From assembly GCF_048751585.1 (NCBI RefSeq), contig NZ_JAZHOB010000002.1, positions 372,001-436,000 of the forward strand: DNA of 64,000 bases, written 5' to 3'. This DNA is from G025836975 sp048751585. GTDB lineage: Bacteria; Pseudomonadota; Gammaproteobacteria; Burkholderiales; Burkholderiaceae_B. Below, one piece after another: positions 1 to 7,772 of the stretch. How positions within the stretch are numbered: position 1 is the stretch's first letter; each line of letters begins with the position of its first letter. Under the pieces are notes generated by a model. That model saw only the letters and a program-made list of their open reading frames with translations, made no database searches and had not been told where the DNA came from. Made by a program: the position numbers and the translations under genes.

Positions 1-1219
1 GCAGGCTGATCAGCGTGGATTTTCCGGCGCCCGAACGGCCCACCAGGCCGATCTTCTCGCCGGGGTTCACCGTCAGACTCAGGCCGTCAAGCACTTGGCG
101 TTCGCCGTTGTAGTTGAAGAAGACGTCGTCGAATTCCACTTTGCCGCATTCCACCTTCAGTGAGGGGGCGCCCGGTATATCTTGCACCTTGGCCACGCGC
201 GAGAGTGTGGCCATGCCGTCCTGGACGGTACCGATGTTCTCGAACAATGATGTCATTTGCCACATGATCCAGTGCGACATGCCGTTTACGCGCAAGGCCA
301 TGGCCGTGACGGCGGCTACGGCACCTGTGCTGACTTGTCCGTCATGCCAAAGCAATAGAGCATAACCGCCCGCTGTAAAGATCAGTACGACCACCAGAGC
401 CTGGTTGACGATCTCGAACTGACTGACCAGGCGCATCTGACGAAAGCCGGTGTCCTTGAAATCCTCCATGGCCTCGCGCGCGAAATGGGCCTCGCGCCTG
501 GTGTGCGAGAATAGCTTGACGGTCGTTATGTTGGCATAAGCATCGGTGACGCGCCCGGTCATGGAGGATCGGGCATGGGCCTGCTCCTGCCCCACTTTGC
601 CCAGGCGTGGCACAAAATACACCATGGCCAGGCCGAACAGGATGATCCAGTTGATGAAGGGCAGCATCAGCCGCGCATCGAACCCGCCCGCCAGCGCAAC
701 GATAGTGATGAAGTACACCCCAATGCCCAGCACGATTTCGATGAAGGTGAATAGCACCTCGCGCACGGCCAGCGCCGTCTGCATGACCTTGGTGGTGACG
801 CGGCCGGCGAATTCGTCGGAAAAGAACGATAGGCTTTGGCGTAGCATAAGGCGGTGGAAGTCCCAGCGCAGCCGTAGCGGCAGATTGATGGCCAGCACCT
901 GGTGCTGCACCATGGTGCGCAGCGCCACCAGGCCGATGCTGGCAAGCAATACGATGCCAACCGTCCACAGTACACGCTGCTCATGCGCGGACGCGGGCTC
1001 GCCTCTTTGCCAGACCGAGAGCAGTTCGACGACCTGGCCGAGAAAGGCGAATAGCCAAGCCTCGTAGATCGATACGCTGGCGCTAAACAGGGCCAGCGCC
1101 GCCAGATAGCGGCGCGAACCGCGTGTGCATGCCCACAGGAAGGAAAACAGGCTCTTGGGCGGAAGAGGCGTATCTTCGGGTGGGAAGGGATTGAGCAAGC
1201 GTTCAAATGAGCGGAGCAA
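1..1219 (-). CDS. ABC exporter, fused membrane and ATP-binding domains (partial)
   Basis: This is a half-type ABC exporter running off the left edge of the window. The first two thirds encode a six-helix transmembrane domain of the MsbA/lipid-exporter type. The sequence then reaches the nucleotide-binding domain, and the Walker A motif (GRSGAGKST) lies at about positions 5-40. The signature motif, Walker B and the C-terminus are outside the window. I place the start at a TTG at 1219 because GGAGG lies five bases upstream and the resulting N-terminus (LLRSFERLLNPFP) matches the usual start of this family. No in-frame ATG exists near there. It lies 55 bases downstream of the DedA-rhodanese gene on the same strand. 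The substrate cannot be told from sequence. Confidence 0.85.
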   Translation of the reverse strand, partial: MLRSFERLLNPFPPEDTPLPPKSLFSFLWACTRGSRRYLAALALFSASVSIYEAWLFAFLGQVVELLSVWQRGEPASAHEQRVLWTVGIVLLASIGLVALRTMVQHQVLAINLPLRLRWDFHRLMLRQSLSFFSDEFAGRVTTKVMQTALAVREVLFTFIEIVLGIGVYFITIVALAGGFDARLMLPFINWIILFGLAMVYFVPRLGKVGQEQAHARSSMTGRVTDAYANITTVKLFSHTRREAHFAREAMEDFKDTGFRQMRLVSQFEIVNQALVVVLIFTAGGYALLLWHDGQVSTGAVAAVTAMALRVNGMSHWIMWQMTSLFENIGTVQDGMATLSRVAKVQDIPGAPSLKVECGKVEFDDVFFNYNGERQVLDGLSLTVNPGEKIGLVGRSGAGKSTLISL

Positions 1220-1274
1220 AAGCGCCTCCGAAATGATCAGAAGGGAGGTGGGAACGATAAGCAGGCCATGTCAA

Positions 1275-2198
1275 TTACGTATCGGTATCCACCGCATATC
1301 CCGCGTTCAGCCAGGCATCGAGTCCGCCCGCTAGTGGACGGACTCGGCTATAGCCGCTTTTCATCAAGCGTTTGGATACGATTGCGGCCGATGCTTCGTT
1401 AGGGCAATCGCAATACACGATGACTTCTTCGCCAGGCATTGCGCTTGGTGCAATGTCTCCAGCCCGAAAGGCGATGGCGCCGGGGATGCGGCCCTGGGCT
1501 TGCGCCAATGGGGAGCGTACATCGACAACGATGGGGCGGGACTCCGACTGCAACATATCGTAGAGCTCTTGAACGCTGACCCGCTCCATGCACAGCGACT
1601 TGATGAAGCGCTGGCGCTCCCACCATTTTTTTGCGATGAACAGTAGAAGCGCGATGGCCAGCAACAGCGCGCCCAGCATGCCCAGGTTGACCAGTACGTT
1701 CAACAACTCATCAACGGCCGTGCTGAACAGCGAACCCAGATAGACGGCGGAGCCCGACCAGATGGCGGCACCGATGCCGTCGAACAGTAAAAAACTTCTT
1801 TTGCGCGTGCCTACCGTGCCGGACAGTACGCTGGCGATGGATGCGAATCCGGGGATGAACTTGGCCACCATCAGCGAGGACGGCCCCCAGCGTAAATAGA
1901 TTGATTCAGTTTGCCTGATGCAGGAGTCAGGAGACAGGGATATGCGGCAAAGCGTGGAGATCAGTCTGGCGCCGTAGCGCCGGCCCGCCAGATACCACCC
2001 AAAATCCGCAATCATTGCGGCCAGGACGGCGATACCCACCAGGGCGAATCCACTGTAGCTGCCGGAATCCTGCAATGCTCCGGTGATGACGAGAATGGGG
2101 TAGGCAGGCACCGGGGCGCCGGCCTGCTCGATGAGCACGTTGAAGAACACGACCAGCAGGCCGTATTCTTCAATGAGTTGCAGTATGGATTGCATCAT
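1275..2198 (-). CDS. DedA-family membrane protein with C-terminal rhodanese domain
   Basis: The first roughly 200 residues are a DedA/SNARE-associated (VTT) membrane domain with several hydrophobic helices. The motifs EQAGAPVPAYP near the N-terminus and KFIPGFASIASVLSG in the middle are typical. The last 100 residues form a rhodanese domain, with VVDVRSPLAQAQGRIPGA and a Cys-containing active-site loop (YCDCPNEAS). DedA proteins act in the inner membrane in proton-motive-force homeostasis or lipid scrambling. The rhodanese part probably faces the cytoplasm and handles sulfur or redox chemistry. I start at the ATG pair at 2198/2195 because homologues begin with a MQSILQLIEEYGL-like sequence. 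A GTG at 2258 would add 20 unlikely residues. Confidence 0.85.
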   Translation of the reverse strand: MMQSILQLIEEYGLLVVFFNVLIEQAGAPVPAYPILVITGALQDSGSYSGFALVGIAVLAAMIADFGWYLAGRRYGARLISTLCRISLSPDSCIRQTESIYLRWGPSSLMVAKFIPGFASIASVLSGTVGTRKRSFLLFDGIGAAIWSGSAVYLGSLFSTAVDELLNVLVNLGMLGALLLAIALLLFIAKKWWERQRFIKSLCMERVSVQELYDMLQSESRPIVVDVRSPLAQAQGRIPGAIAFRAGDIAPSAMPGEEVIVYCDCPNEASAAIVSKRLMKSGYSRVRPLAGGLDAWLNAGYAVDTDT

Positions 2199-2293
2199 GA
2201 TGACAAGATGGAGGGACGTCTTCGGCAAGTATGCGATATTTTTGTGCTCATGGTACACCGCATTAAAACTGTCCAGCTTGGCGCCGACGCCAA

Positions 2294-2331
2294 TGAGCGA
2301 AGGGCCGCTTGTATGGGCGGCCCTTCGCTCA
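2294..2331 (-). terminator. Strong hairpin downstream of the isochorismatase-family gene
   Basis: A perfect 15-bp stem (2294-2308 with 2317-2331) encloses an 8-base loop just beyond the end of the gene at 2351. Neither strand has a U-tract after it, so it is either a non-canonical terminator or an mRNA-stabilising hairpin. Confidence 0.5.
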
Positions 2332-2350
2332 GCAGATATCCTCGTCCAGG

Positions 2351-2977
2351 TTATTTGGCCTTGGCAGTCGCGCTATAGGAGTTCATCCGATTGCGGTAGT
2401 CTGGGATATGGTTGTTCAGCAGCGTGGCCAGGCCTTCCACATCGTTGCGCCAGTCGCGGTGTAGTTCGCTGGCCACGGCGAACCAGGACATTAGTTGCAC
2501 ACCCGCTTGCGACATCCGATTCCACGCGGCATCGCGAGTCATTTGGTTGAAAGTGCCCGAGGCGTCGGTGACGACGAAGACGTCATAACCGGCTTCGATG
2601 GCCGATAGTGCCGGGAAGGCCACACACACCTCGGTGACGACCCCTGCAATCAGCAACTGCTTCTTGCCGGTCGCCTCCACGGCCTTGACGAAGTCTTCAT
2701 TGTCCCAGGCATTGATCTGGCCGGGCCGGGCAATGTATGGCGCGTCGGGAAATTGTGCTTTCAGCTCGGGTACCAGCGGGCCATTGGGGCCGTCTTCGAA
2801 GCTGGTCGTCAGGATGGTCGGCAGCTTGAAGTAATGAGCGATGTCGGCCAGGGCCAATACGTTGTTCTTGAACTTGTCGGGATCGATATCCCGCACCAGC
2901 GACAGGAGGCCGTCCTGGTGATCGACGAGCAACACTGCGGCATTGTTTTTGTCGAGGCGAACATAGGGCTTGGTCAT
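2351..2977 (-). CDS. Isochorismatase-family cysteine hydrolase (YcaC-like)
   Basis: This 208-residue protein has the cysteine-hydrolase fold. The catalytic Asp is in LLVDHQDG (D19) and the nucleophilic Cys is in VVTEVCVAFPA (C118), matching YcaC-type hydrolases of unknown substrate. A clear ribosome site (AAGGAG) precedes the ATG at 2977. It is followed by a pirin gene and a divergent LysR gene, a grouping seen in many proteobacteria. The 99-base gap to the pirin gene carries a palindrome at 2996-3013, so this gene probably has its own regulated promoter. YcaC-like proteins are often reported in quinone or stress responses; the substrate here is unknown. Confidence 0.88.
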   Translation of the reverse strand: MTKPYVRLDKNNAAVLLVDHQDGLLSLVRDIDPDKFKNNVLALADIAHYFKLPTILTTSFEDGPNGPLVPELKAQFPDAPYIARPGQINAWDNEDFVKAVEATGKKQLLIAGVVTEVCVAFPALSAIEAGYDVFVVTDASGTFNQMTRDAAWNRMSQAGVQLMSWFAVASELHRDWRNDVEGLATLLNNHIPDYRNRMNSYSATAKAK

Positions 2978-2995
2978 GATTGACTCCTTGAAAAG

Positions 2996-3013
2996 TTTAA
3001 CTGCACGGTTAAA
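2996..3013. promoter_or_regulatory. Palindromic operator candidate upstream of the YcaC-like gene
   Basis: TTTAACTG-CA-CGGTTAAA is an inverted repeat with 8-base arms and one mismatch, 19 bases upstream of the start codon at 2977. The half-site TTTAAC-(T/C)G looks like sites used by TetR-type repressors. No TetR gene lies nearby, so the regulator would act in trans. This is a pattern match only. Confidence 0.45.
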
Positions 3014-3076
3014 TGCCCGCGATACCTTGGACTGCGCCGGCCGCCGGGGCGAATCGGCCGGGCAGCAGTAAGTGGT

Positions 3077-3946
3077 TCAGGCCTGCATTTGTCCGAAGCG
3101 CCCGCTGTTGAAGTCTTCGAATGCCTGGAGGATTTCGGCTTTGCTATTCATGACGAAGGGGCCGTGGCCGACAACCGGCTCATTGATCGGTTCACCGCTT
3201 AGCACCAGCAGCGTCGCATCGTTGTTGGCCTCGATTTCCAGGCCGCTGCCGTCGCGATCGAACTGCACCAGTTGACCCTCTCGCACAATTTCGGCGCCAT
3301 TGACCAGCACTGTGCCGTGCAATACGACCAGCGCCAGCGTATGACCCGGCGTCGTGTCGAAGCGCATAACGCCATCTTGAACCAGCCGCACGTCCCATAC
3401 GTCCATCGGCGTGAAGCTGCGTGCCGGGCCGCGCTGGCCATCGAACTCGCCTGCAATGACGCGGACCTGGCCGGCACCGTCGGGCAGCGCCACCGTCGGG
3501 ATGTCGCGATTCAAGATCGTCTGGTAGCCGGGTGCGGACATCTTGTCCTTGGCCGGCAGGTTGACCCATAGCTGCACCATTTCCATTTGCCCCCCCTGGC
3601 GGGCAAAGGCTTCGGAGTGGAACTCTTCGTGCAGGATGCCGGAAGCCGCAGTCATCCACTGCACATCGCCGGGTCCGATGGTGCCGCCTGCGCCTGTGGA
3701 GTCGCGGTGCGCGACTTCACCTTCGTAGACGATGGTCACCGTTTCGAATCCGCGGTGGGGGTGCGTACCGACGCCGCGCCGGGTTGTAGTCGGGTCGAAA
3801 GTGTATGGGCCGGCATGGTCAAGCAGCAGAAACGGGCTCAGCGCTTTGCCATGATCCCCATAACTGAACAGGGAACGAACCGGAAAACCGTCGCCTACCC
3901 AATGAGGGCGGGGCGCTTGATAAATGCCTTGGATTTTTCTCAGCAT
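3077..3946 (-). CDS. Pirin-family protein (bicupin, possible quercetinase)
   Basis: A two-cupin pirin of 289 residues. The N-terminal cupin keeps the metal ligands in THPHRGFETV (H62, H64) and GILHEEFH (H106, E108). Bacterial pirins bind iron or another divalent metal, and some have quercetin 2,3-dioxygenase activity. I choose the ATG at 3946 because GGAGAAAAG lies just upstream and the protein then begins with MLRKIQGIYQ, as homologues do. The LysR gene at 4079 is divergent across a 132-base AT-rich intergenic region and is the obvious candidate regulator. Confidence 0.9.
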   Translation of the reverse strand: MLRKIQGIYQAPRPHWVGDGFPVRSLFSYGDHGKALSPFLLLDHAGPYTFDPTTTRRGVGTHPHRGFETVTIVYEGEVAHRDSTGAGGTIGPGDVQWMTAASGILHEEFHSEAFARQGGQMEMVQLWVNLPAKDKMSAPGYQTILNRDIPTVALPDGAGQVRVIAGEFDGQRGPARSFTPMDVWDVRLVQDGVMRFDTTPGHTLALVVLHGTVLVNGAEIVREGQLVQFDRDGSGLEIEANNDATLLVLSGEPINEPVVGHGPFVMNSKAEILQAFEDFNSGRFGQMQA

Positions 3947-4078
3947 GACTTTTCTCCATTTGACGGAATCGCTGTCTGAGACGCAATGCGATTCACTGAA
4001 CATGGAAATCAGTATATATTTGTAATTAATGATTCGCTATACCCTGATTTTCATCCTTAATGTCCTATTTTTGAAACG
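3947..4078. promoter_or_regulatory. Divergent promoter region between pirin and LysR genes
   Basis: The 132-base gap is AT-rich. It holds an inverted repeat, AAATCAG at 4006-4012 and CTGATTT at 4044-4050, spaced so that two LysR half-sites on the same DNA face are possible. No perfect sigma-70 promoter is evident. Confidence 0.35.
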
Positions 4079-4990
4079 ATGAAACTGCCCGATCTCAATG
4101 AACTGCACTACTTTGCGAAAGTCGTGGAGCACGGCGGCTTTGCTTCGGCCGGCCGTGCCCTAGGCATTCCGAAGTCGAAACTAAGCCGCCGCGTTGCCCT
4201 GCTGGAAGAGCGTCTTGGGGTGCAGCTCCTGCTGCGTTCGACGCGCAGCTTTACCGTCACGGAAGTGGGCAGGCGCTACTACGAGCACTGCCGGGCGATG
4301 CTGATCGAAGCGGAAGCCGCTGAGGAGTTTGCGGCGTTGGCGCAGTCCGAGCCAAGCGGCGTGATCCGTATGAGCTGCCCCGTCGCCCTGCTGGCTGCGC
4401 GCGTGGGGCCGATATTGGGCCGCTTCATGGCCGAGTACCCACGGGTCGTGCTCCACGTGGATGAAACCAATCGTCGTGTGGATGTGGTGGCGGAAGGCCT
4501 GGATCTGGCCATCCGCGTGCGCCCACCGCCTTTACAGGACAGCGATCTGATTTTGCGCACGTTGGCCGAGCGGCGCCAATGCCTGGTCGCATCCCCCAAA
4601 TTATTGAAGCAGTGTGGTTCGCCTTCGGGGCCGATGGATTTATCGCATTGGCCTACCCTGGAAATGGGGCTGCCGCAGGATACACATCGTTGGCTGCTGC
4701 AGGGGCCGGAACGAGTACAGGCTGAAGTGCGACATAGCCCGCGCTACGTGACGCAATCCATGCTCGCTTTGCGTGATGCCGCCGCCAGCGGAGTGGGCGT
4801 GGTGCAGTTGCCAACCATGTTCATTCAAGATGAACTAAGCAACGGCACTCTGGTTCGGGTTTTGCCCGATTGGGAGCCAAGGCCGGAAATCATTCATGCT
4901 GTCTACGCATCGCGCCGGGGCCAACTGCCGGCAGTACGCGCACTGTTGGATTTTCTGGCGCAGACGTTCAGGGACATGAAAGAGGAGTGA
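4079..4990 (+). CDS. LysR-family transcriptional regulator (pirin-linked)
   Basis: A typical 303-residue LysR regulator with an N-terminal winged helix (LHYFAKVVEHGGFASAGRAL, then PKSKLSRRVALLEERLGV) and a C-terminal periplasmic-binding-like effector domain. It is divergent from the pirin gene, the classic LysR layout, so autoregulation and control of the pirin gene are likely. It resembles the YhaJ/DsdC-like group often found beside pirins. The effector is unknown. Confidence 0.9.
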   Translation: MKLPDLNELHYFAKVVEHGGFASAGRALGIPKSKLSRRVALLEERLGVQLLLRSTRSFTVTEVGRRYYEHCRAMLIEAEAAEEFAALAQSEPSGVIRMSCPVALLAARVGPILGRFMAEYPRVVLHVDETNRRVDVVAEGLDLAIRVRPPPLQDSDLILRTLAERRQCLVASPKLLKQCGSPSGPMDLSHWPTLEMGLPQDTHRWLLQGPERVQAEVRHSPRYVTQSMLALRDAAASGVGVVQLPTMFIQDELSNGTLVRVLPDWEPRPEIIHAVYASRRGQLPAVRALLDFLAQTFRDMKEE

Positions 4991-5084
4991 GGCGCCAAGA
5001 TCGACGGCCAGCGGCCCTTGCGCACACAGCGTTCGCGCCAAGAACGTGTGTCATAAGCGTCAGAATTGCCTGAAAAGTTTTTCT

Positions 5085-5124
5085 ATATAAAACAATAATA
5101 ATAAATTAAATATAAAAAACAATA
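5085..5124. promoter_or_regulatory. AT-rich control region with direct repeats before the RraA-like operon
   Basis: Two near-identical direct repeats, ATATAAAACAATA at 5085-5097 and ATATAAAAAACAATA at 5110-5124, lie inside a strongly AT-rich tract (about 5075-5215) that contrasts with the GC-rich surroundings. A related TATGTAAAACAA occurs at about 5215-5226. This probably holds the promoter and regulator sites, perhaps for the IclR protein at 5914, but no known IclR consensus is visible. Confidence 0.4.
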
Positions 5125-5236
5125 TTAGCCAGTATGCGCATTGACTGAAGCATAACAAGCCATACATAATCCAGAAAAAACAAAGCTATTTAATTGAATT
5201 TAAATGGTTTTACTATGTAAAACAACTGGAGAGGCT

Positions 5237-5914
5237 GTGTATAAATTTCATCAACCAAATGGGATTCATTCAAGTGAGTTGTGGCAACTGTGCCTGAGTG
5301 TTGATCCTTGCGCCGTATCAGACGTGCTCAACAAGTATGGCTTTAGTCAACGCACCATGCGAGCCGATCTGCAAGGCATTGCGCCGGGAATGAAAACAGC
5401 CGGCATCATTCGGACCATGTCTTCACGCCCCCGCGAGCAGGCTCCCGATCCGAGCAAGGAATACGGTTTACTGTTTGAGGCGATCGATCAACTATCTTCT
5501 GGGGAGGTGCTCGTCACCGATACCGTCGACTGCTGCGTGTGGGGAGAGCTCTGCGCGGAGCGTGCCAAACGCCGAAACAGCAACGGCGTAATCATCGATG
5601 GATATTATCGGGATGCAGAACGCGTATTGGCTTCAGGTTATCCGGTCTTTGCCCGTGGGCGTCATATGAGCGACCTGCTCTATCATCGCGAGATCATTGC
5701 CATCAACCAGGCCGTCTCATGCGCGGGCGTTTACTGTGAGCCGGGCGATTTGGCTCTGGGTGGCGCTGACGGTGTCGTTGTCATACCAGGGAAAATGATC
5801 GAATTGGTGATTCGCGAGGCGGCCGATAAAAGTCTCACGGAGGATCAAGTTCGCACTGCCTTGGCAGCAGGAGCTTCCGCGGCAGAGACGTATAAAAGCT
5901 ACGGTGTGTTTTGA
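5237..5914 (+). CDS. RraA-like class II aldolase/decarboxylase-type protein
   Basis: The protein belongs to the RraA / 4-hydroxy-4-methyl-2-oxoglutarate aldolase fold. The metal and pyruvate-binding signature is present: the loop around WGEL (G103 from this start) and, about 20 residues on, DGYYRD (R125, D126). Members with this signature cleave or decarboxylate 4-hydroxy-2-oxo acids, oxaloacetate or related acids. I place the start at the GTG at 5237, six bases after GGAGAGG. An ATG at 5204 would add 11 residues without a ribosome site. It is the first gene of a five-gene operon whose Bug receptor and dehydrogenase imply use of a carboxylic or sugar acid. Confidence 0.8.
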   Translation: MYKFHQPNGIHSSELWQLCLSVDPCAVSDVLNKYGFSQRTMRADLQGIAPGMKTAGIIRTMSSRPREQAPDPSKEYGLLFEAIDQLSSGEVLVTDTVDCCVWGELCAERAKRRNSNGVIIDGYYRDAERVLASGYPVFARGRHMSDLLYHREIIAINQAVSCAGVYCEPGDLALGGADGVVVIPGKMIELVIREAADKSLTEDQVRTALAAGASAAETYKSYGVF

Positions 5915-6702
5915 TGAGTTCGACACAGGTTAAGGATGGCGGCGGGTCGCAACGTATTCAAGCCATCGCCCGTGCGAGTCAATTATTGGATTTGATTTCA
6001 GCCAACGAGCCCGAAGGCGTTGGTATTGCCGAGCTGTCGCGCCAAAGCGGCTTGCATAAAACAACAGCGTTTCACATTCTGGCCACTCTCGAAGATTTGG
6101 GCTTCGTCAGCCGTGCCGAAGGCAATCGCAAATATCGCCTCGGGCTCAAGAACCTGGAGCTGGGCAGCATGGTGCGCCGTCATCTGCCATTTCGGGATCT
6201 GGTCTACGACAGCCTGCTGCGGCTATGCAGCGAAACCCGGGAAACCGTCAATCTGGCGCAGCCATTGCCAGATCGTCTGCTGATTGTCGAATGCCTGGAA
6301 GGCAACTACGGTTTGCGTGCTGCCTATTATGCAGGCACACGCTCCTATTACCATGCCACTTCCTGCGGCAAAGCCATGCTGGCGCATCTGCCAGAGCAGC
6401 AACGGCGCCATATTTGTGAAGCATCGCCCTTGATTGCGCTTACTGAATCCACCATAACCGATGTTGCTGTGCTGTACGGACAACTCGACGCAATCCGGCA
6501 GGGGCAGGCAGCCTTGGACTTCGAAGAGAACGAAGTGGGCGCCTACTGCATTGGCCGTCCGATTCTGGACAGTGCCAACAATGTCTTGGGGGCCATCAGC
6601 GTATCGGGCTTGAAGAATCGTTTTGATGATTGCACCCGCAACCGCATCGATACTTTGCTTAAGAAAGAGATAGGCCTGATAGCTCAAAAGCTAGGTCGGT
6701 GA
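5914..6702 (+). CDS. IclR-family transcriptional regulator
   Basis: The N-terminal winged helix (ASQLLDLISANEPEGVGIAE through LHKTTAFHILATLEDLGF) is followed by the IclR effector domain, which has the typical ATSCGKAMLA segment. The ATG at 5914 overlaps the stop of the RraA-like gene by one base, so the two are translationally coupled. Encoding the regulator as the second gene of the operon it presumably controls is unusual compared with the divergent layout of other regulators in this window. The ligand is probably the substrate or an intermediate of the operon. Confidence 0.9.
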   Translation: MSSTQVKDGGGSQRIQAIARASQLLDLISANEPEGVGIAELSRQSGLHKTTAFHILATLEDLGFVSRAEGNRKYRLGLKNLELGSMVRRHLPFRDLVYDSLLRLCSETRETVNLAQPLPDRLLIVECLEGNYGLRAAYYAGTRSYYHATSCGKAMLAHLPEQQRRHICEASPLIALTESTITDVAVLYGQLDAIRQGQAALDFEENEVGAYCIGRPILDSANNVLGAISVSGLKNRFDDCTRNRIDTLLKKEIGLIAQKLGR

Positions 6703-6751
6703 TGAAGCCGTCTTTTCAGCGACCATACTATTACCACCAAAGAGGAGCATT

Positions 6752-7711
6752 ATGAAAAAACAAATAGCACTGTGCTTGGCGTTGCTGGTCGCCCCTCTGG
6801 GCAACCTCTTTGCCGCAAACATGTACCCCTCTCATCCTATACGCCTGATCGTGCCCTTTCCTCCGGGGGGCGCACCCGATGTCGTGGCGCGTCTGATGGC
6901 CGATGACATGGCGAAATCGCTTGGCCAACCAATTATCGTCGAGAACAAGCCAGGTGCCAGCGCCAATATCGGCATGAGCTACGTTGCAAAGTCCAAACCA
7001 GATGGTTACACAATCATCTTGTCAAGCGCATCGCTGGCGATCAATAAAAGCATGATCAAAAACACGCCTTTTGATCCGGTCGATGACTTCACTCCGATCT
7101 CGCTGATTGCAATGGTGCCTTCGGTTATGGTGGTGCCCGCTAATATTCCGGCCGACTCTGTTCAGTCATTTATAGACTATGCGCGCACCCACCAGGGAAA
7201 ACTGAACTATGGGACCAGCGGCGTGGGCACTACACAGCATCTTGCGGGCGTAATGTTCAACAAAATCGCCAATACCGACATTGTCCACATTCCGCACAAG
7301 GGGCAGAACGCCCTGGTGCCGGAACTGATCGCTGGCCGCGTACAGCTTTCCTTCAACAACATCTCTGCTGTGCAGCCTTTTGTAGAGAGCAAGGAACTGA
7401 AAATTCTGGCTATTGCTTTACCAGAGCGCTGGTCGGAATTTCCAGATATCCCGACATTTTCGCAAGCGGGGCTGCCTGGTTTCGAGGTATCAAGTTGGCT
7501 GGCGCTATTCGGTCCGGCCAACCTGCCCAAGCCCATTCTCCAAAAGATATACCAGGCAGCGAAAACCGCGATGGACAATCCCGCCATCCGGGATCGCGTG
7601 GTGTCAGCCGGCAACTACCCTGTCGTGAGTACGCCGGATGACTTGAAGGCATTTCTTGATGAAGAAATTGGCCGTTGGTCTAAAGCGGTAGAACAGCTTG
7701 AAAACCGGTAA
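6752..7711 (+). CDS. Bug-family periplasmic solute-binding receptor
   Basis: A 319-residue tripartite tricarboxylate transporter receptor (Bug/TctC). It has an N-terminal signal peptide (cleavage near residue 22, after LFAA) and the family motifs IRLIVPFPPGGAPDVVARL, VENKPGAS, YTIILSSAS and VHIPHKG. These proteins bind carboxylates or related small molecules in the periplasm. The TctA/TctB membrane partners are not in the window, as is usual in Alcaligenaceae. It sits 49 bases after the IclR gene with AAAGAGGAG ahead of the ATG. It probably captures the substrate of this operon. Confidence 0.93.
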   Translation: MKKQIALCLALLVAPLGNLFAANMYPSHPIRLIVPFPPGGAPDVVARLMADDMAKSLGQPIIVENKPGASANIGMSYVAKSKPDGYTIILSSASLAINKSMIKNTPFDPVDDFTPISLIAMVPSVMVVPANIPADSVQSFIDYARTHQGKLNYGTSGVGTTQHLAGVMFNKIANTDIVHIPHKGQNALVPELIAGRVQLSFNNISAVQPFVESKELKILAIALPERWSEFPDIPTFSQAGLPGFEVSSWLALFGPANLPKPILQKIYQAAKTAMDNPAIRDRVVSAGNYPVVSTPDDLKAFLDEEIGRWSKAVEQLENR

Positions 7712-7772
7712 TGCCTATTTAACGCTTTATCAAAACATTCACAGGCGCGGCCAGGAAAAGAGACAAGACAGT

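Noticed and set aside
342..1206. Two long open frames on the minus strand inside the ABC exporter gene
   Set aside because: Their translations are Arg/Cys/His-rich without domain sense. The third frame gives a clear exporter with Walker A.
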